NCBI RefSeq assembly: GCF_000281895.1 | Contig: NZ_CM001558.1 | Location: 4,406,556 to 4,470,555 of the forward strand | From: Pseudomonas fluorescens Q2-87 | GTDB lineage: Bacteria; Pseudomonadota; Gammaproteobacteria; Pseudomonadales; Pseudomonadaceae | Reading direction: 5' to 3' | Length of the DNA: 64,000 nt | Part shown: piece after piece, positions 46,920 through 55,719 of the stretch | Position numbering within the stretch: the stretch's first letter is position 1 | How the letters are laid out: every line of letters begins with the position of its first letter | The notes under the pieces: generated by a model | What the model saw: only the letters and a program-made list of their open reading frames with translations | Database searches by the model: none | What the model was told of the DNA's origin: nothing | Translations under genes and position numbers: made by a program

Positions 46920-49079
46920 GTGACCAGCATGGAACCCGCAACGCCCGGCGCCGACCCGCGCCTGAATTTCGATGATCCCTTGCTGGACGGACTGTTGATC
47001 CTCTGCAAACTCCATGGCGCGACAGCCAGTCGTGCCAGCCTCAGCGCCGGGCTTCCTATGGCGCACCAACGTCTGAGCCTGGACCTGCTGCCGCGCGCAG
47101 CGGCCCGGGCCAGTTTGCAGGCGCGATTGCTGCGCCGCGACCTGGGCGACATTTCGCCGCTCAACCTGCCGGTGATGTTGATCCTGGCGGGAGGCCGCTG
47201 CGCGGTGTTGCGGCGCTGGGGCGAGGACGGCAAGGCGCTGATCCTGCCCAGCGAAGCCGATGGCGGCGAACAATGGGTCAGCCGCGAGGAACTGACCGCC
47301 GATTACAGTGGCCAGGCGTTATTCGCCCGGCCACGCCATGAACTCGAAGACCTGCGTTCGCCCCTGGTGCCGCGGGTCGAGGCGTGGTTCCGCGACACCT
47401 TGAAACTGTCGCGCTGGCTCTACAGCGACGCGATCCTGGCGAGCTTCCTGATCAATCTGTTGGGGCTGATGGTGCCGCTGTTCGTGATGCAGACTTACGA
47501 TCGCGTGGTACCGAACCAGGCCACCTCAACCCTGTGGGTGCTGGCCGTGGGGCTGTTGATCGGCACTGGCTTCGAACTGGTATTGCGGGTGGTGCGTGCG
47601 CACCTGCTGGACACGGCCGGCAAGAAAACCGACGTGATTCTTTCCGCCACTCTGTTCGAACGCATCACCGGCATGGCGATGAAAGCCAAGCCGGTGACCA
47701 TCGGCGGATTCGCCCAGAGCATCCACGACTTCCAAGGCCTGCGTGAATTTCTCACGGCGGTGACCCTCACCAGCCTGATCGACCTGCCCTTCGCCCTGCT
47801 GATGCTGGTAGTGATCGGCCTGCTGGGCGGCTGGCTGGTAGTGATTCCGGTGGTGGCGTTTCCCATCACGATTGTCTTCGCCATGATCATCCAGATACGC
47901 CTGCGCGACACCGTACAAAAAAGCCTCGCCCTCGGTGCCCAGCGCCAAGCGTTATTGATCGAAACCCTCGGCGGCCTGGAAACCCTCAAGGCCTGCAGCG
48001 CCGAAAGCGAACGCCAGCACCAATGGGAAAGCACCCATGGCGCCCTCACCCGCCTGGACAGCCATGCGCGCAACCTCTCGGCGTTGGCGACCAACGGCAC
48101 CTTGTTCCTGCAACAACTGGCGGGCATGGCAACCATCGTAGCTGGCGTCTACAGCATCATCGCCGGCAACCTCAGCGTCGGCGCGCTGGTGGCCACCTAC
48201 ATGCTTGGCAGCCGCGTGCTGGCTCCGCTCGGGCAGATCGCCGGGCTGATCACCCGTTACCAGCAAGCCCAGCTCACCATGCGCAGCACCGATGCCTTGA
48301 TGGCCTTGCCCCAGGAACGCGATCCCAAGCAGCGGCCCCTGGATCGCACTCAATTGCAGGGTGCACTGGACGTCAACGGCGTGACCTTCCACTACAACGG
48401 CCAGAACGCAGCGGCACTGGATAACGTCAGCTTCAGCCTCAAGCCCGGCGAACGGGTCGGCATCATCGGCCGCAGCGGCTCGGGCAAAAGCACCCTGGCG
48501 CGCCTGGTGATGGGCTTCTATGCACCGGAGGAAGGCCAGTTATTGCTCGATGGCCTGGACCTGCGGCAACTGGATGTCGCCGACCTGCGCCAACAGATCG
48601 GCTATGTCGCCCATGACCTGCCGCTGCTGGCCGGCAGCCTTCGGGACAACCTCACCCTCGGCGCCTGCTATGTCAGCGACGGGCGCATGCTCGAAGTGGC
48701 GCAAATGACTGGGGTGACCGAATTGGCCCGCCAGCATCCCCAAGGCTTTGACCGCCCGGTGGGCGAGCGTGGGCAATTGCTGTCCGGCGGCCAACGCCAG
48801 GCCGTGCTGCTGGCCCGCGCCCTGCTGCTCGACCCGCCGATCCTGCTGCTGGACGAACCCACCAGCGCCATGGACAACAGCAGCGAAGACGCCTTGCGGC
48901 AGAAACTCCATACCTACGTGCAAGGCAAGACGGTGCTGCTGGTCACCCACCGAACTTCGATGCTGAGCCTGGTGGACCGTCTGGTGGTGCTGGATAACGG
49001 CCGAATCGTGGCGGATGGGCCCAAAGATGTGGTTATCGATGCATTGCGCAAGGGACGGGTGGGGTCTGCGGCGGTTTAG
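46920..49079 (+). CDS. Type I secretion ABC transporter with C39-like domain (LapB/MapB type)
   Basis: Inner-membrane exporter of the adhesin. The N-terminal part (about 1-145: DDPLLDGLLILCKLHGATASRASLSAGLP) is a C39-peptidase-like domain without the catalytic Cys motif, as in LapB/HlyB. The membrane domain (about 160-440) includes LLGLMVPLFVMQTYDRVVPNQA. The ATPase has Walker A GRSGSGKST near 517, signature LLSGGQRQAV, and Walker B PILLLDEPTSAMD. I chose GTG 46920 (719 residues) because GGGAG lies 8 nt upstream; GTG 46905 and ATG 46929 are alternatives. It follows the tolC-type gene by 29 nt and precedes the HlyD-type gene after a REP-containing gap. Confidence 0.92.
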   Translation: MTSMEPATPGADPRLNFDDPLLDGLLILCKLHGATASRASLSAGLPMAHQRLSLDLLPRAAARASLQARLLRRDLGDISPLNLPVMLILAGGRCAVLRRWGEDGKALILPSEADGGEQWVSREELTADYSGQALFARPRHELEDLRSPLVPRVEAWFRDTLKLSRWLYSDAILASFLINLLGLMVPLFVMQTYDRVVPNQATSTLWVLAVGLLIGTGFELVLRVVRAHLLDTAGKKTDVILSATLFERITGMAMKAKPVTIGGFAQSIHDFQGLREFLTAVTLTSLIDLPFALLMLVVIGLLGGWLVVIPVVAFPITIVFAMIIQIRLRDTVQKSLALGAQRQALLIETLGGLETLKACSAESERQHQWESTHGALTRLDSHARNLSALATNGTLFLQQLAGMATIVAGVYSIIAGNLSVGALVATYMLGSRVLAPLGQIAGLITRYQQAQLTMRSTDALMALPQERDPKQRPLDRTQLQGALDVNGVTFHYNGQNAAALDNVSFSLKPGERVGIIGRSGSGKSTLARLVMGFYAPEEGQLLLDGLDLRQLDVADLRQQIGYVAHDLPLLAGSLRDNLTLGACYVSDGRMLEVAQMTGVTELARQHPQGFDRPVGERGQLLSGGQRQAVLLARALLLDPPILLLDEPTSAMDNSSEDALRQKLHTYVQGKTVLLVTHRTSMLSLVDRLVVLDNGRIVADGPKDVVIDALRKGRVGSAAV

Positions 49080-49099
49080 AAACAACCACATATCCCTTG

Positions 49100-49219
49100 T
49101 GGCGAGGGGATTTATCCCCGTTGGGCTGCGAAGCAGCCCCAATACCATTTCCCTGGCACACCGAGCTTTCAGGTTTTAGGGCCGCTTCGCGCCCCAACGG
49201 GGATAAATCCCCTCGCCAC
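49100..49219. repeat. REP doublet, GTGGCGAGGGGATTTATCCC family
   Basis: Inverted pair gtggcgaggggatttatccc ... gggataaatcccctcgccac, the only member of this subtype in the window. It sits between the ABC and HlyD genes, inside what should be one operon. Confidence 0.9.
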
Positions 49220-49266
49220 AAAAGCTACGACCGGCTTTATTTCCTTTAACCAACGGGTATCGCTCC

Positions 49267-50631
49267 ATGTCTGCTCAAGCACCGGATCCAGTCGCCCGAA
49301 GCTACTTCGGCAGTTTCAGTAAAAGCGCCGAGAGCGAGTTCATGCCGGAAACCGCCGGCGCTGCGTTACAGGACTCGCCCCGCCGCTCGCGCGTCACCGT
49401 ATGGCTGGCGGCCGGGTTGATCATCACCGGGCTGGTGTGGGCCAAATTGGCCGTCTTGCAGGAAGTCACCACGGGCGAAGGCAAGGCGATTCCGTCGAGC
49501 AAGGTCCAGGTGATCCAGAACCTGGAGGGCGGCATCGTCACCGAGATTTTCGTCCGTGAAGGCCAGATGGTGAACAAGGGCGACACCCTGCTGCGCCTGG
49601 ACGACACGCGGTATCAATCGAACAAGGGCGAAAGCGAAGCCGACCGCTATGCCTTGACTGCTCAGGTCGAGCGCCTGTCGGCCGAAGCCGAGGGGCGGCC
49701 CTTCAAGCTTTCGGCGGAGGTGATCGCCAAGGCCCCGCAAGTGGCCGAGGACGAGCGCTCCCTGTACGAACAACGCCAGCGGCGCCTGGCCAGCGAACAA
49801 CGGACCCTGACCGAGCAACTGCGGCAGAAGACCCAGGAGCTCGCGGAGTTTCGCTCCAAGCAAGGCCAGTTCAGTTCCGCCCTGGCATTGCTTCAGGAAG
49901 AAATGAACATGTCCGCGCCGCTGGTCGGCACCGGGGCGGTGTCACCGGTGGAAATCCTGCGGCTCAAACGCAGCGCCGTGGAGATTCGCGGCTCGCTCAA
50001 TGCCACGACCCTGGCCATCCCACGGGCCGAATCGGCGATCAATGAAATCAAGAGCAAGATCGACGAATCGGAACAGACCTTCCGCTCCGACGCGGCCAAG
50101 GACCTCAACGAGAAACGCACCGAACTGTCGAAAATCACGGCATCGAGCATCGCCATCGACGACCGCGTGACTCGCACCACGGTGGTCTCGCCCGTGCATG
50201 GCGTGATCAAGCAACTGAAGGTCAACACCATCGGCGGCGTCGTGCAGCCAGGCAGCGACATGCTGGAAATCGTGCCCCTGGAAGACAACCTGCTGATCGA
50301 AGCCAAGGTCCGCCCCCAGGACGTGGCCTTCCTGCACCCGGGCCAGAAAGCCATGGTCAAGTTCAGCGCCTACGACTACACGATCTACGGCGGGCTCAGC
50401 GCCAAACTCGAACTGATCGGCGCCGACACCATCACCGACGACAAGGGCAACAGCTTCTATCTGATCCAGGTGCGCACCGATAAAAACCACTTGGGCGGGG
50501 ATGCCAAACCGTTGCTGATCATCCCGGGGATGGTGGCGACGGTGGACATTATTACCGGGCAGAAAAGTGTCTTGGATTATCTGCTCAAGCCGGTGTTGAA
50601 GGCGCGGACCGAGGCGATGCGCGAGCGTTGA
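49267..50631 (+). CDS. HlyD-family adaptor of the adhesin secretion system (LapC/MapC type)
   Basis: A 454-residue membrane fusion protein. A cytoplasmic tail of about 40 residues precedes one membrane helix (VTVWLAAGLIITGLVWAKLAVL). Then come the first lipoyl-like half (SKVQVIQNLEGGIVTEIFVREGQMVNKGDTLLRLDDTRY), a long coiled coil (about 110-300) and the second half (TTVVSPVHGVIKQLKVNTIGGVVQPGSDMLEIVPLED). It connects the LapB-like ATPase and the TolC-type channel encoded just upstream. The order channel-ATPase-adaptor matches lapEBC/mapEBC. Confidence 0.93.
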   Translation: MSAQAPDPVARSYFGSFSKSAESEFMPETAGAALQDSPRRSRVTVWLAAGLIITGLVWAKLAVLQEVTTGEGKAIPSSKVQVIQNLEGGIVTEIFVREGQMVNKGDTLLRLDDTRYQSNKGESEADRYALTAQVERLSAEAEGRPFKLSAEVIAKAPQVAEDERSLYEQRQRRLASEQRTLTEQLRQKTQELAEFRSKQGQFSSALALLQEEMNMSAPLVGTGAVSPVEILRLKRSAVEIRGSLNATTLAIPRAESAINEIKSKIDESEQTFRSDAAKDLNEKRTELSKITASSIAIDDRVTRTTVVSPVHGVIKQLKVNTIGGVVQPGSDMLEIVPLEDNLLIEAKVRPQDVAFLHPGQKAMVKFSAYDYTIYGGLSAKLELIGADTITDDKGNSFYLIQVRTDKNHLGGDAKPLLIIPGMVATVDIITGQKSVLDYLLKPVLKARTEAMRER

Positions 50632-50666
50632 TATCCTCGGAAAAATTCGTTGTTTGATAGGCCGCC

Positions 50667-50759
50667 TTCGCGAGCAAGCCCGCTCCCACATTTGATCTCC
50701 TGTGTACGAAAATTCATGTCCGTCGCAGATCCATTGTGGGAGCGGGCTTGCTCGCGAAG
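50667..50759. repeat. REP doublet, GTGGGAGCGA family
   Basis: Inverted pair cgcgagcaagcccgctccca and tgggagcgggcttgctcgcg between the convergent HlyD and DTW genes. Confidence 0.9.
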
Positions 50760-50777
50760 AGGCCCGCAAGAACAACC

Positions 50778-51374
50778 TCATTTTTCAGCATGATTACGCC
50801 GAAAAACCTCCTCCCCCATCGCCGCGATCTGCCCCTCGATCAACGCCTCGAATGGCCTCAGCAAAGGCTCAAAACTGATCGGCGCCTCTAGGGTCTGCAA
50901 CGCCTGGACAATCGCTTCCACCGTCGACAACGCCCCCGGCCCCGGCGCCTTGCGCAAGCGGTAACGGGACACGCCACCTTCGGCCAGGGTCACCCTCGGC
51001 AACGCCGCCAGCAGCGGATTGAGGTGCAGCAGCTTGCGCGCCTTGCGCCAGGTACCGTCGGGCACGACCAATAGCAGTGGATCATCCGAGGGGGCATAGG
51101 CCTGCATCGGTTGCGCGTCTTCACCCGGAAACAGCAAGCGCGCCTGATAACCCGGTTGATTGAGCAACCCAGGCAAATCCTCGAACACCTCGCCCACGAT
51201 CAACTCGGCATTGTTGAGCCCCAGGGCTGCCAGTCGGGCAGTGTTCAAGGCATGGTTCACTTCGCTGGGATGCTGCAACAGCAAGACTCGGGTGCGGCTG
51301 TCGAGGCTGGGGATCAACGGGCAGAGGCAATGGCTTTGCGGTCGCTGGCAGCGCGGGCATTGGATTCTGGACAT
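50778..51374 (-). CDS. DTW-domain protein, probable tRNA-uridine aminocarboxypropyltransferase
   Basis: A 198-residue protein. The N-terminal zinc-type cluster CPRCQRPQSHCLCPLIP is followed by LLLQHPSEVNHALNTARLAALGL and the DTW-like motif LLVVPDGTWRKARKL, then RYRLRKAPGPGALSTVEAI. These are the marks of the TapT/DTW family, which adds a 3-amino-3-carboxypropyl group to uridine in tRNA from S-adenosylmethionine. The motif reads DGTW here, as in many members. It is 2 nt upstream of the gbuR stop on the same strand. Confidence 0.9.
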   Translation of the reverse strand: MSRIQCPRCQRPQSHCLCPLIPSLDSRTRVLLLQHPSEVNHALNTARLAALGLNNAELIVGEVFEDLPGLLNQPGYQARLLFPGEDAQPMQAYAPSDDPLLLVVPDGTWRKARKLLHLNPLLAALPRVTLAEGGVSRYRLRKAPGPGALSTVEAIVQALQTLEAPISFEPLLRPFEALIEGQIAAMGEEVFRRNHAEK

Positions 51375-51376
51375 GG

Positions 51377-52270
51377 TCAGGCCTGATTCAGTTGAGCTTT
51401 GAGCAAATCACGGAACGTCTGGATCAACGGTTCGCGGCTGCGGCCACGGCGCACGATCATTGAAAACGGCGCCTGGTAACCGAAGGTCGCCGGCAACAGC
51501 ACGCGCAAATCGCCCTTGTCGACCCAGGCCTGGGCGTAGTGCTCGGGCAGGTAACCGACGTAGGCGCCTGAGAGCACCAGGATCAGTTGCGCCTCCATGC
51601 TTTCCACCGTCGCCGCGCTGTGCTTGAAGCCATGGCGGGCCAGTTCGGCCTGGCTCCAGTAACCGCGCCCGACCATGCGCTGCTGGGTAATGACTTGTTC
51701 GGGAATGCGCCGCTCGTTGAACAGCGGGTGGCGGTTGCTGCAATACAACCAGTGTTGCTCGCGGTACAGCGGCATGTAGACCAGCCCGCTCATGCGCGTG
51801 GAAAACGCACCGATGGCCAGGTCCAGACGGTTGTCCTGCACGCCGAGTTGCAACTCATAAGGACTCATGACCGACAGGTGCAGGTGCACCGCTGGATGTT
51901 CCTGGCTGTAGGCGCCGATGGCCTCGGCGAACGGCAGGGCTTTGTCGCTGACGGTGGAGTCGATCACCCCCAGGTTCAGCGTACCGCGCAATTCGCCCTT
52001 GAGCGCTGCGGCGTATTGCTCGAAGCCTTCGAGCTCGCCCAACAGGCGCAGGGTTTCCTGATGGAACAACTCGCCCTTGCTGGTCAGGCTGAACCCGCCT
52101 CGGCCGCGATGACACAGCACCAGGCCGAGGGCCGATTCCAACTGGCTCATGTAAGTGCTGATGGCCGACGTGGACAGGTTGAGTTCGTGCTGGGCATTGG
52201 CGAACCCCTGATGCCGGACCACGCTGACGAAAATGCGCAGCAGTTTCAGGTCGGGTAGAGCGTTGGCCAT
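51377..52270 (-). CDS. gbuR: LysR-type regulator, GbuR orthologue
   Basis: A 297-residue LysR regulator: HTH at about 8-65 (LKLLRIFVSVVRHQGFANAQHELNLSTSAISTYMSQLE), then a periplasmic-binding-like effector domain (LNLGVIDSTVSDKALPFAEAIGAYSQEHPAVHLHLSVM). ATG 52270 has AGGAG 7 nt upstream; the frame runs further into a REP element. It is divergent from gbuA, the arrangement of gbuR-gbuA in P. aeruginosa, where GbuR activates gbuA in the presence of guanidinobutyrate. A 24-bp dyad at 52514-52537 is a likely binding site. Confidence 0.9.
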   Translation of the reverse strand: MANALPDLKLLRIFVSVVRHQGFANAQHELNLSTSAISTYMSQLESALGLVLCHRGRGGFSLTSKGELFHQETLRLLGELEGFEQYAAALKGELRGTLNLGVIDSTVSDKALPFAEAIGAYSQEHPAVHLHLSVMSPYELQLGVQDNRLDLAIGAFSTRMSGLVYMPLYREQHWLYCSNRHPLFNERRIPEQVITQQRMVGRGYWSQAELARHGFKHSAATVESMEAQLILVLSGAYVGYLPEHYAQAWVDKGDLRVLLPATFGYQAPFSMIVRRGRSREPLIQTFRDLLKAQLNQA

Positions 52271-52314
52271 CAGATGCTCCTGAACGCTGGATGTATGGAG
52301 TTGCAGAGGCCTAT

Positions 52315-52445
52315 GTGGCGAGGGAGCTTGCTCCCGCTCGGCGGCGCAGCCGTCGCAAACCCTGGCGACGCAGTTTGTCTGACTCACCGAGGTGAATGGT
52401 TTTGGGGCCGCTTCGCTGCCCAGCGGGAGCAAGCTCCCTCGTCAC
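52315..52445. repeat. REP doublet, GTGGCGAGGG family
   Basis: Inverted pair gtggcgagggagcttgctcc ... ggagcaagctccctcgtcac in the 351-nt gbuR-gbuA gap, on the gbuR side of the predicted operator. One mismatch (cgtcac) lies in the right arm. Confidence 0.88.
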
Positions 52446-52513
52446 AGGGGCACCACGTCCACCAGGCCACACGGAGTACTGCACTGATTGGGAGTCTATC
52501 GCCCCGCCCGCCA

Positions 52514-52537
52514 TTAGTTTAGAAAAATCTGAACTAA
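52514..52537. promoter_or_regulatory. LysR-type operator upstream of gbuA (GbuR site)
   Basis: Arms TTAGTTTAGA and TCTGAACTAA, separated by AAAA, are complementary at 9 of 10 positions. The dyad lies 84 nt upstream of the gbuA GTG, between the divergent regulator and target, and matches the T-N11-A style of LysR sites. Confidence 0.65.
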
Positions 52538-52621
52538 GTATTTGCCCCCAGCGATTCTTCACCGCAACGGCTTTTCGCAGAATCGGCCCCTGATAAATAA
52601 AACAACGATGAGGCCCTACCC

Positions 52622-53572
52622 GTGGACAAGATTCTTCACCAACCACTGGGCGGCAACGAAATGCCGCGCTTCGGCGGCATCGCCACCATGATGCGACTCC
52701 CCCATTTGCAAACCGCTGCCGGCCTGGACGCTGCGTTCGTCGGCGTGCCGCTGGACATCGGCACCTCCCTGCGCGCCGGCACCCGCTTCGGGCCGCGCGA
52801 AATCCGCGCCGAATCGGTGATGATCCGCCCCTACAACATGGCTACCGGCGCCGCGCCGTTCGACTCCTTGTCGGTGGCGGACATCGGTGACGTGGCGATC
52901 AACACCTTCAACTTGCTGGACGCGGTGCGGATCATCGAAGAGTCGTATCACAAGATCCTCGAACACAACGTCATCCCCCTGACCCTGGGCGGCGACCACA
53001 CCATCACCCTGCCGATCCTGCGCGCCATCCACAAGAAACACGGCAAGGTCGGCCTGGTGCACATCGACGCCCACGCCGACGTGAACGATCACATGTTCGG
53101 CGAGAAGATCGCCCACGGCACCACCTTCCGCCGCGCCGTGGAAGAAGGCCTGCTCGACTGCGACCGCGTGGTGCAGATCGGCCTGCGGGCCCAGGGCTAC
53201 ACCGCCGATGATTTCAACTGGAGCCGCAACCAGGGGTTTCGTGTGGTCCAGGCCGAAGAGTGCTGGCACAAATCCCTGGCCCCGCTGATGGCCGAAGTGC
53301 GGGAGAAAGTCGGCGGCGGACCGGTGTACCTGAGTTTTGATATCGACGGCATTGACCCAGCCTGGGCTCCTGGCACCGGCACTCCGGAAATCGGTGGCCT
53401 GACCACCATCCAGGCGATCGAAATCGTCCGTGGTTGCCAGGGCCTCGACCTGGTCGGTTGCGATCTGGTAGAAGTCTCGCCGCCGTACGACACCACCGGC
53501 AATACCTCGCTGCTGGGCGCCAACCTGCTGTACGAGATGCTCTGCGTACTGCCCGGCGTGGTTCATCGCTGA
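52622..53572 (+). CDS. gbuA: Guanidinobutyrase (GbuA, ureohydrolase family)
   Basis: A Mn-dependent ureohydrolase of 316 residues that should split 4-guanidinobutyrate into 4-aminobutyrate and urea. Metal ligands are in LTLGGDHTITLP, HIDAHADVNDH and SFDIDGIDPAWAPGTGTPE. The N-terminus HQPLGGNEMPRFGGIATM closely matches what I know of P. aeruginosa GbuA (PA1421). The start is GTG 52622; no ATG precedes the conserved region. Neighbours (gbuR, a SnoaL-like gene, two permeases) reproduce PA1418-PA1422. Agmatinase or related substrate use cannot be excluded from sequence alone. Confidence 0.93.
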   Translation: MDKILHQPLGGNEMPRFGGIATMMRLPHLQTAAGLDAAFVGVPLDIGTSLRAGTRFGPREIRAESVMIRPYNMATGAAPFDSLSVADIGDVAINTFNLLDAVRIIEESYHKILEHNVIPLTLGGDHTITLPILRAIHKKHGKVGLVHIDAHADVNDHMFGEKIAHGTTFRRAVEEGLLDCDRVVQIGLRAQGYTADDFNWSRNQGFRVVQAEECWHKSLAPLMAEVREKVGGGPVYLSFDIDGIDPAWAPGTGTPEIGGLTTIQAIEIVRGCQGLDLVGCDLVEVSPPYDTTGNTSLLGANLLYEMLCVLPGVVHR

Positions 53573-53581
53573 GGTGCGCCC

Positions 53582-53989
53582 ATGAACGAACAGGAGCAGG
53601 TTCTACACGCCGCCGCCGAACTGGTGTCGGCCTTCGCCCGCAATGACCGCGCCGCCTACTTCGGCGCGTTCACCGCGGATGCGAGTTTCGTGTTCTACAC
53701 CCTCGAACAGCCCTTGCTGTCCCGTGACGCCTACCAAGCGTTGTGGGATCGCTGGCGGTCCGAGGATGGCTTCGAGGTGCTCAACTGCACCTCGTGCAAC
53801 GCCTTCGTCAGCCTCCAAGGTGACGTGGCGATTTTCATCCATGACGTAGCCACCGAGCTGCGCATGCAAGGGGAGCGACACTTTAGCCAGGAGCGCGAAA
53901 CCATTGTGTTTCGCCAAGAACAACAAGGCCTATGGCTGGCCTGCCACGAACATTTGTCCGCAATGCCGGAAGGGCTGCCACCCCCTTAG
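53582..53989 (+). CDS. SnoaL/NTF2-like small protein of the gbu cluster
   Basis: A 135-residue protein with an NTF2-like fold pattern: HAAAELVSAFARNDRAAYFGAFTADASFVFY, LSRDAYQALWDRWRSEDGFEVLNCTSCNAFVSLQGDVAIFIHDVATELRM and LWLACHEHLSAMP. It corresponds in position to PA1420. Such proteins are small enzymes or binding proteins; no catalytic residues can be named with confidence. It starts 9 nt after gbuA with GAGG upstream and is probably cotranscribed. Confidence 0.82.
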   Translation: MNEQEQVLHAAAELVSAFARNDRAAYFGAFTADASFVFYTLEQPLLSRDAYQALWDRWRSEDGFEVLNCTSCNAFVSLQGDVAIFIHDVATELRMQGERHFSQERETIVFRQEQQGLWLACHEHLSAMPEGLPPP

Positions 53990-54044
53990 CCAAAACAGGC
54001 GACGCTCACATTCGATGGGCGCGCCTCGATGATCGGAGCAGATC

Positions 54045-55556
54045 ATGAATAACAATAACGACAACGGCCTTACGCAAATCGAAACCTTCGGCGTCGAACA
54101 GATACCGGACCACGAACGAACCGCCGGCCCGGGAGACCTGTTTCGCCTGATCTTCGGCGGCGCCAATACCTTCGCCACCGCCGTACTCGGCAGTTTCCCG
54201 GTGCTGTTCGGCCTGTCGTTCCAGGCGGGCGTCTGGGCAATTGTGCTGGGCGTGTTGGTCGGTTCGATCATCCTCGCCCCCATGGGCCTGTTCGGCCCGC
54301 TCAACGGCACCAACAACGCGGTGTCTTCCGGTGCGCACTTTGGCGTGCACGGGCGGATCGTCGGTTCGTTCCTGTCGCTGCTGACCGCCATCGCGTTCTT
54401 CTCGCTCTCGGTATGGAGCTCGGGTGACGCATTGATCGGCGGCGCCAAGCGGCTGGTCGGCGTCCCGGAAACCGACCTGAGCCTGGGCCTGGCCTACGGC
54501 CTGTTCGCCCTGCTGGTATTGACGGTGTGCATCTATGGCTTTCGCTTCATGCTGTGGGTCAACCGCATCGCCGTATGGGCCGCCAGCCTGCTGTTCTTGC
54601 TGGGCATCCTGGCCTTCGCGCCGACCTTCGACAGCCAGTTCGCCGGCACGGTCAGCCTCGGCCAACCGGGCTTCTACGCCGCTTTCATCGGCGCGGCGCT
54701 GGTGGCCATGAGCAACCCGATTTCCTTCGGCGCGTTCCTTGGCGACTGGTCGCGGTACATCCCGCGCAACACGCCCAAGCACCGCATCATGCTGGCGGTG
54801 ATTGCCGCGCAACTGGCGACGTTGATCCCGTTCCTGTTCGGCCTCGCTACCGCCACCATCGTCGCGATCAAGGCGCCGGACTACATCGCCGCCAACAACT
54901 ATGTGGGCGGATTGCTGGCGGTTTCGCCGAGCTGGTTCTTCCTGCCGGTGTGCCTGATTGCCGTGATCGGCGGCATGTCCACCGGCACCACGTCGCTGTA
55001 CGGCACCGGTCTGGACATGTCCAGCGTGTTCCCTCGGGTCCTGTCGCGGGTCAAGGCGACGTTGCTGATCGGCTTGCTGTCGATTGCCTTCATCTTCATC
55101 GGGCGCTTCGCCGCGAACCTGGTGCAGAGCGTGTCGACGTTCGCCGTGCTGATCATCACCTGCACCACACCGTGGATGGTGATCATGATCATCGGCCTGC
55201 TGGTGCGACGCGGCTTCTATTGCCCCGACGACCTGCAAGTGTTCACCCGTGGTGAAACCGGTGGACGCTACTGGTTCAGCCACGGCTGGAACTGGCGCGG
55301 CCTGGGAGCGTGGATCCCCAGCGCATTGGTCGGACTGTGCTTCGTCAACTTGCCGGGGCAGTTCGTCGGGCCGCTGGGCGAGCTGGCCGGCGGCATCGAC
55401 ATCAGCCTGCCGGTGACCCTGGGCCTGGCTTCGCTGGTGTACCTGGTGCTGCTTGGGCTGTTCCCAGAGCCGGCGGCGGTGTATGGGCCGCAGGATCCGC
55501 GTAGCAAGGACTTTTCGGTGCCTATCGATAAAGCCTCCCTCAGACAGACCGCCTGA
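54045..55556 (+). CDS. NCS1-family permease of the gbu cluster
   Basis: A 503-residue membrane protein of the cytosine/purine permease (NCS1) family with about 12 hydrophobic segments. GDLFRLIFGGANTFATAVLGSFPVLFGLSF is the conserved first helix region, and GPLNGTNNAVSSGAHFGVHGR and AMSNPISFGAFLGDWSRYIP are further blocks. It is the positional counterpart of PA1419 and is 55 nt after the SnoaL-like gene. Import of guanidinobutyrate or a related guanidino compound is inferred from context only. Confidence 0.88.
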   Translation: MNNNNDNGLTQIETFGVEQIPDHERTAGPGDLFRLIFGGANTFATAVLGSFPVLFGLSFQAGVWAIVLGVLVGSIILAPMGLFGPLNGTNNAVSSGAHFGVHGRIVGSFLSLLTAIAFFSLSVWSSGDALIGGAKRLVGVPETDLSLGLAYGLFALLVLTVCIYGFRFMLWVNRIAVWAASLLFLLGILAFAPTFDSQFAGTVSLGQPGFYAAFIGAALVAMSNPISFGAFLGDWSRYIPRNTPKHRIMLAVIAAQLATLIPFLFGLATATIVAIKAPDYIAANNYVGGLLAVSPSWFFLPVCLIAVIGGMSTGTTSLYGTGLDMSSVFPRVLSRVKATLLIGLLSIAFIFIGRFAANLVQSVSTFAVLIITCTTPWMVIMIIGLLVRRGFYCPDDLQVFTRGETGGRYWFSHGWNWRGLGAWIPSALVGLCFVNLPGQFVGPLGELAGGIDISLPVTLGLASLVYLVLLGLFPEPAAVYGPQDPRSKDFSVPIDKASLRQTA

Positions 55557-55576
55557 CCTGAGCCAACGAAATATAT

Positions 55577-55665
55577 GTGGCGAGGGAGCTTGCTCCCGCT
55601 GGGCTGCAACGCAGCCCTTAATCGCGACTGCTGCGCAGTCGAGCGGGAGCAAGCTCCCTCGCCAC
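55577..55665. repeat. REP doublet, GTGGCGAGGG family
   Basis: Inverted pair with inner dyad (gctgcaacgcagc; gactgctgcgcagtc) between the two transporter genes of the gbu cluster. Confidence 0.9.
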
Positions 55666-55719
55666 AAGGGCATCAATCAGCCGCCCTCACTATAAAAAAG
55701 ACAATCGGAGACCCTCATC

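Noticed and set aside
54006..55676. A 556-codon minus-strand open frame opposite the NCS1 permease, and a similar one at 55732-57270
   Set aside because: Both are charged low-complexity shadows (His, Gln, Arg rich) of membrane protein genes and run into REP sequences.
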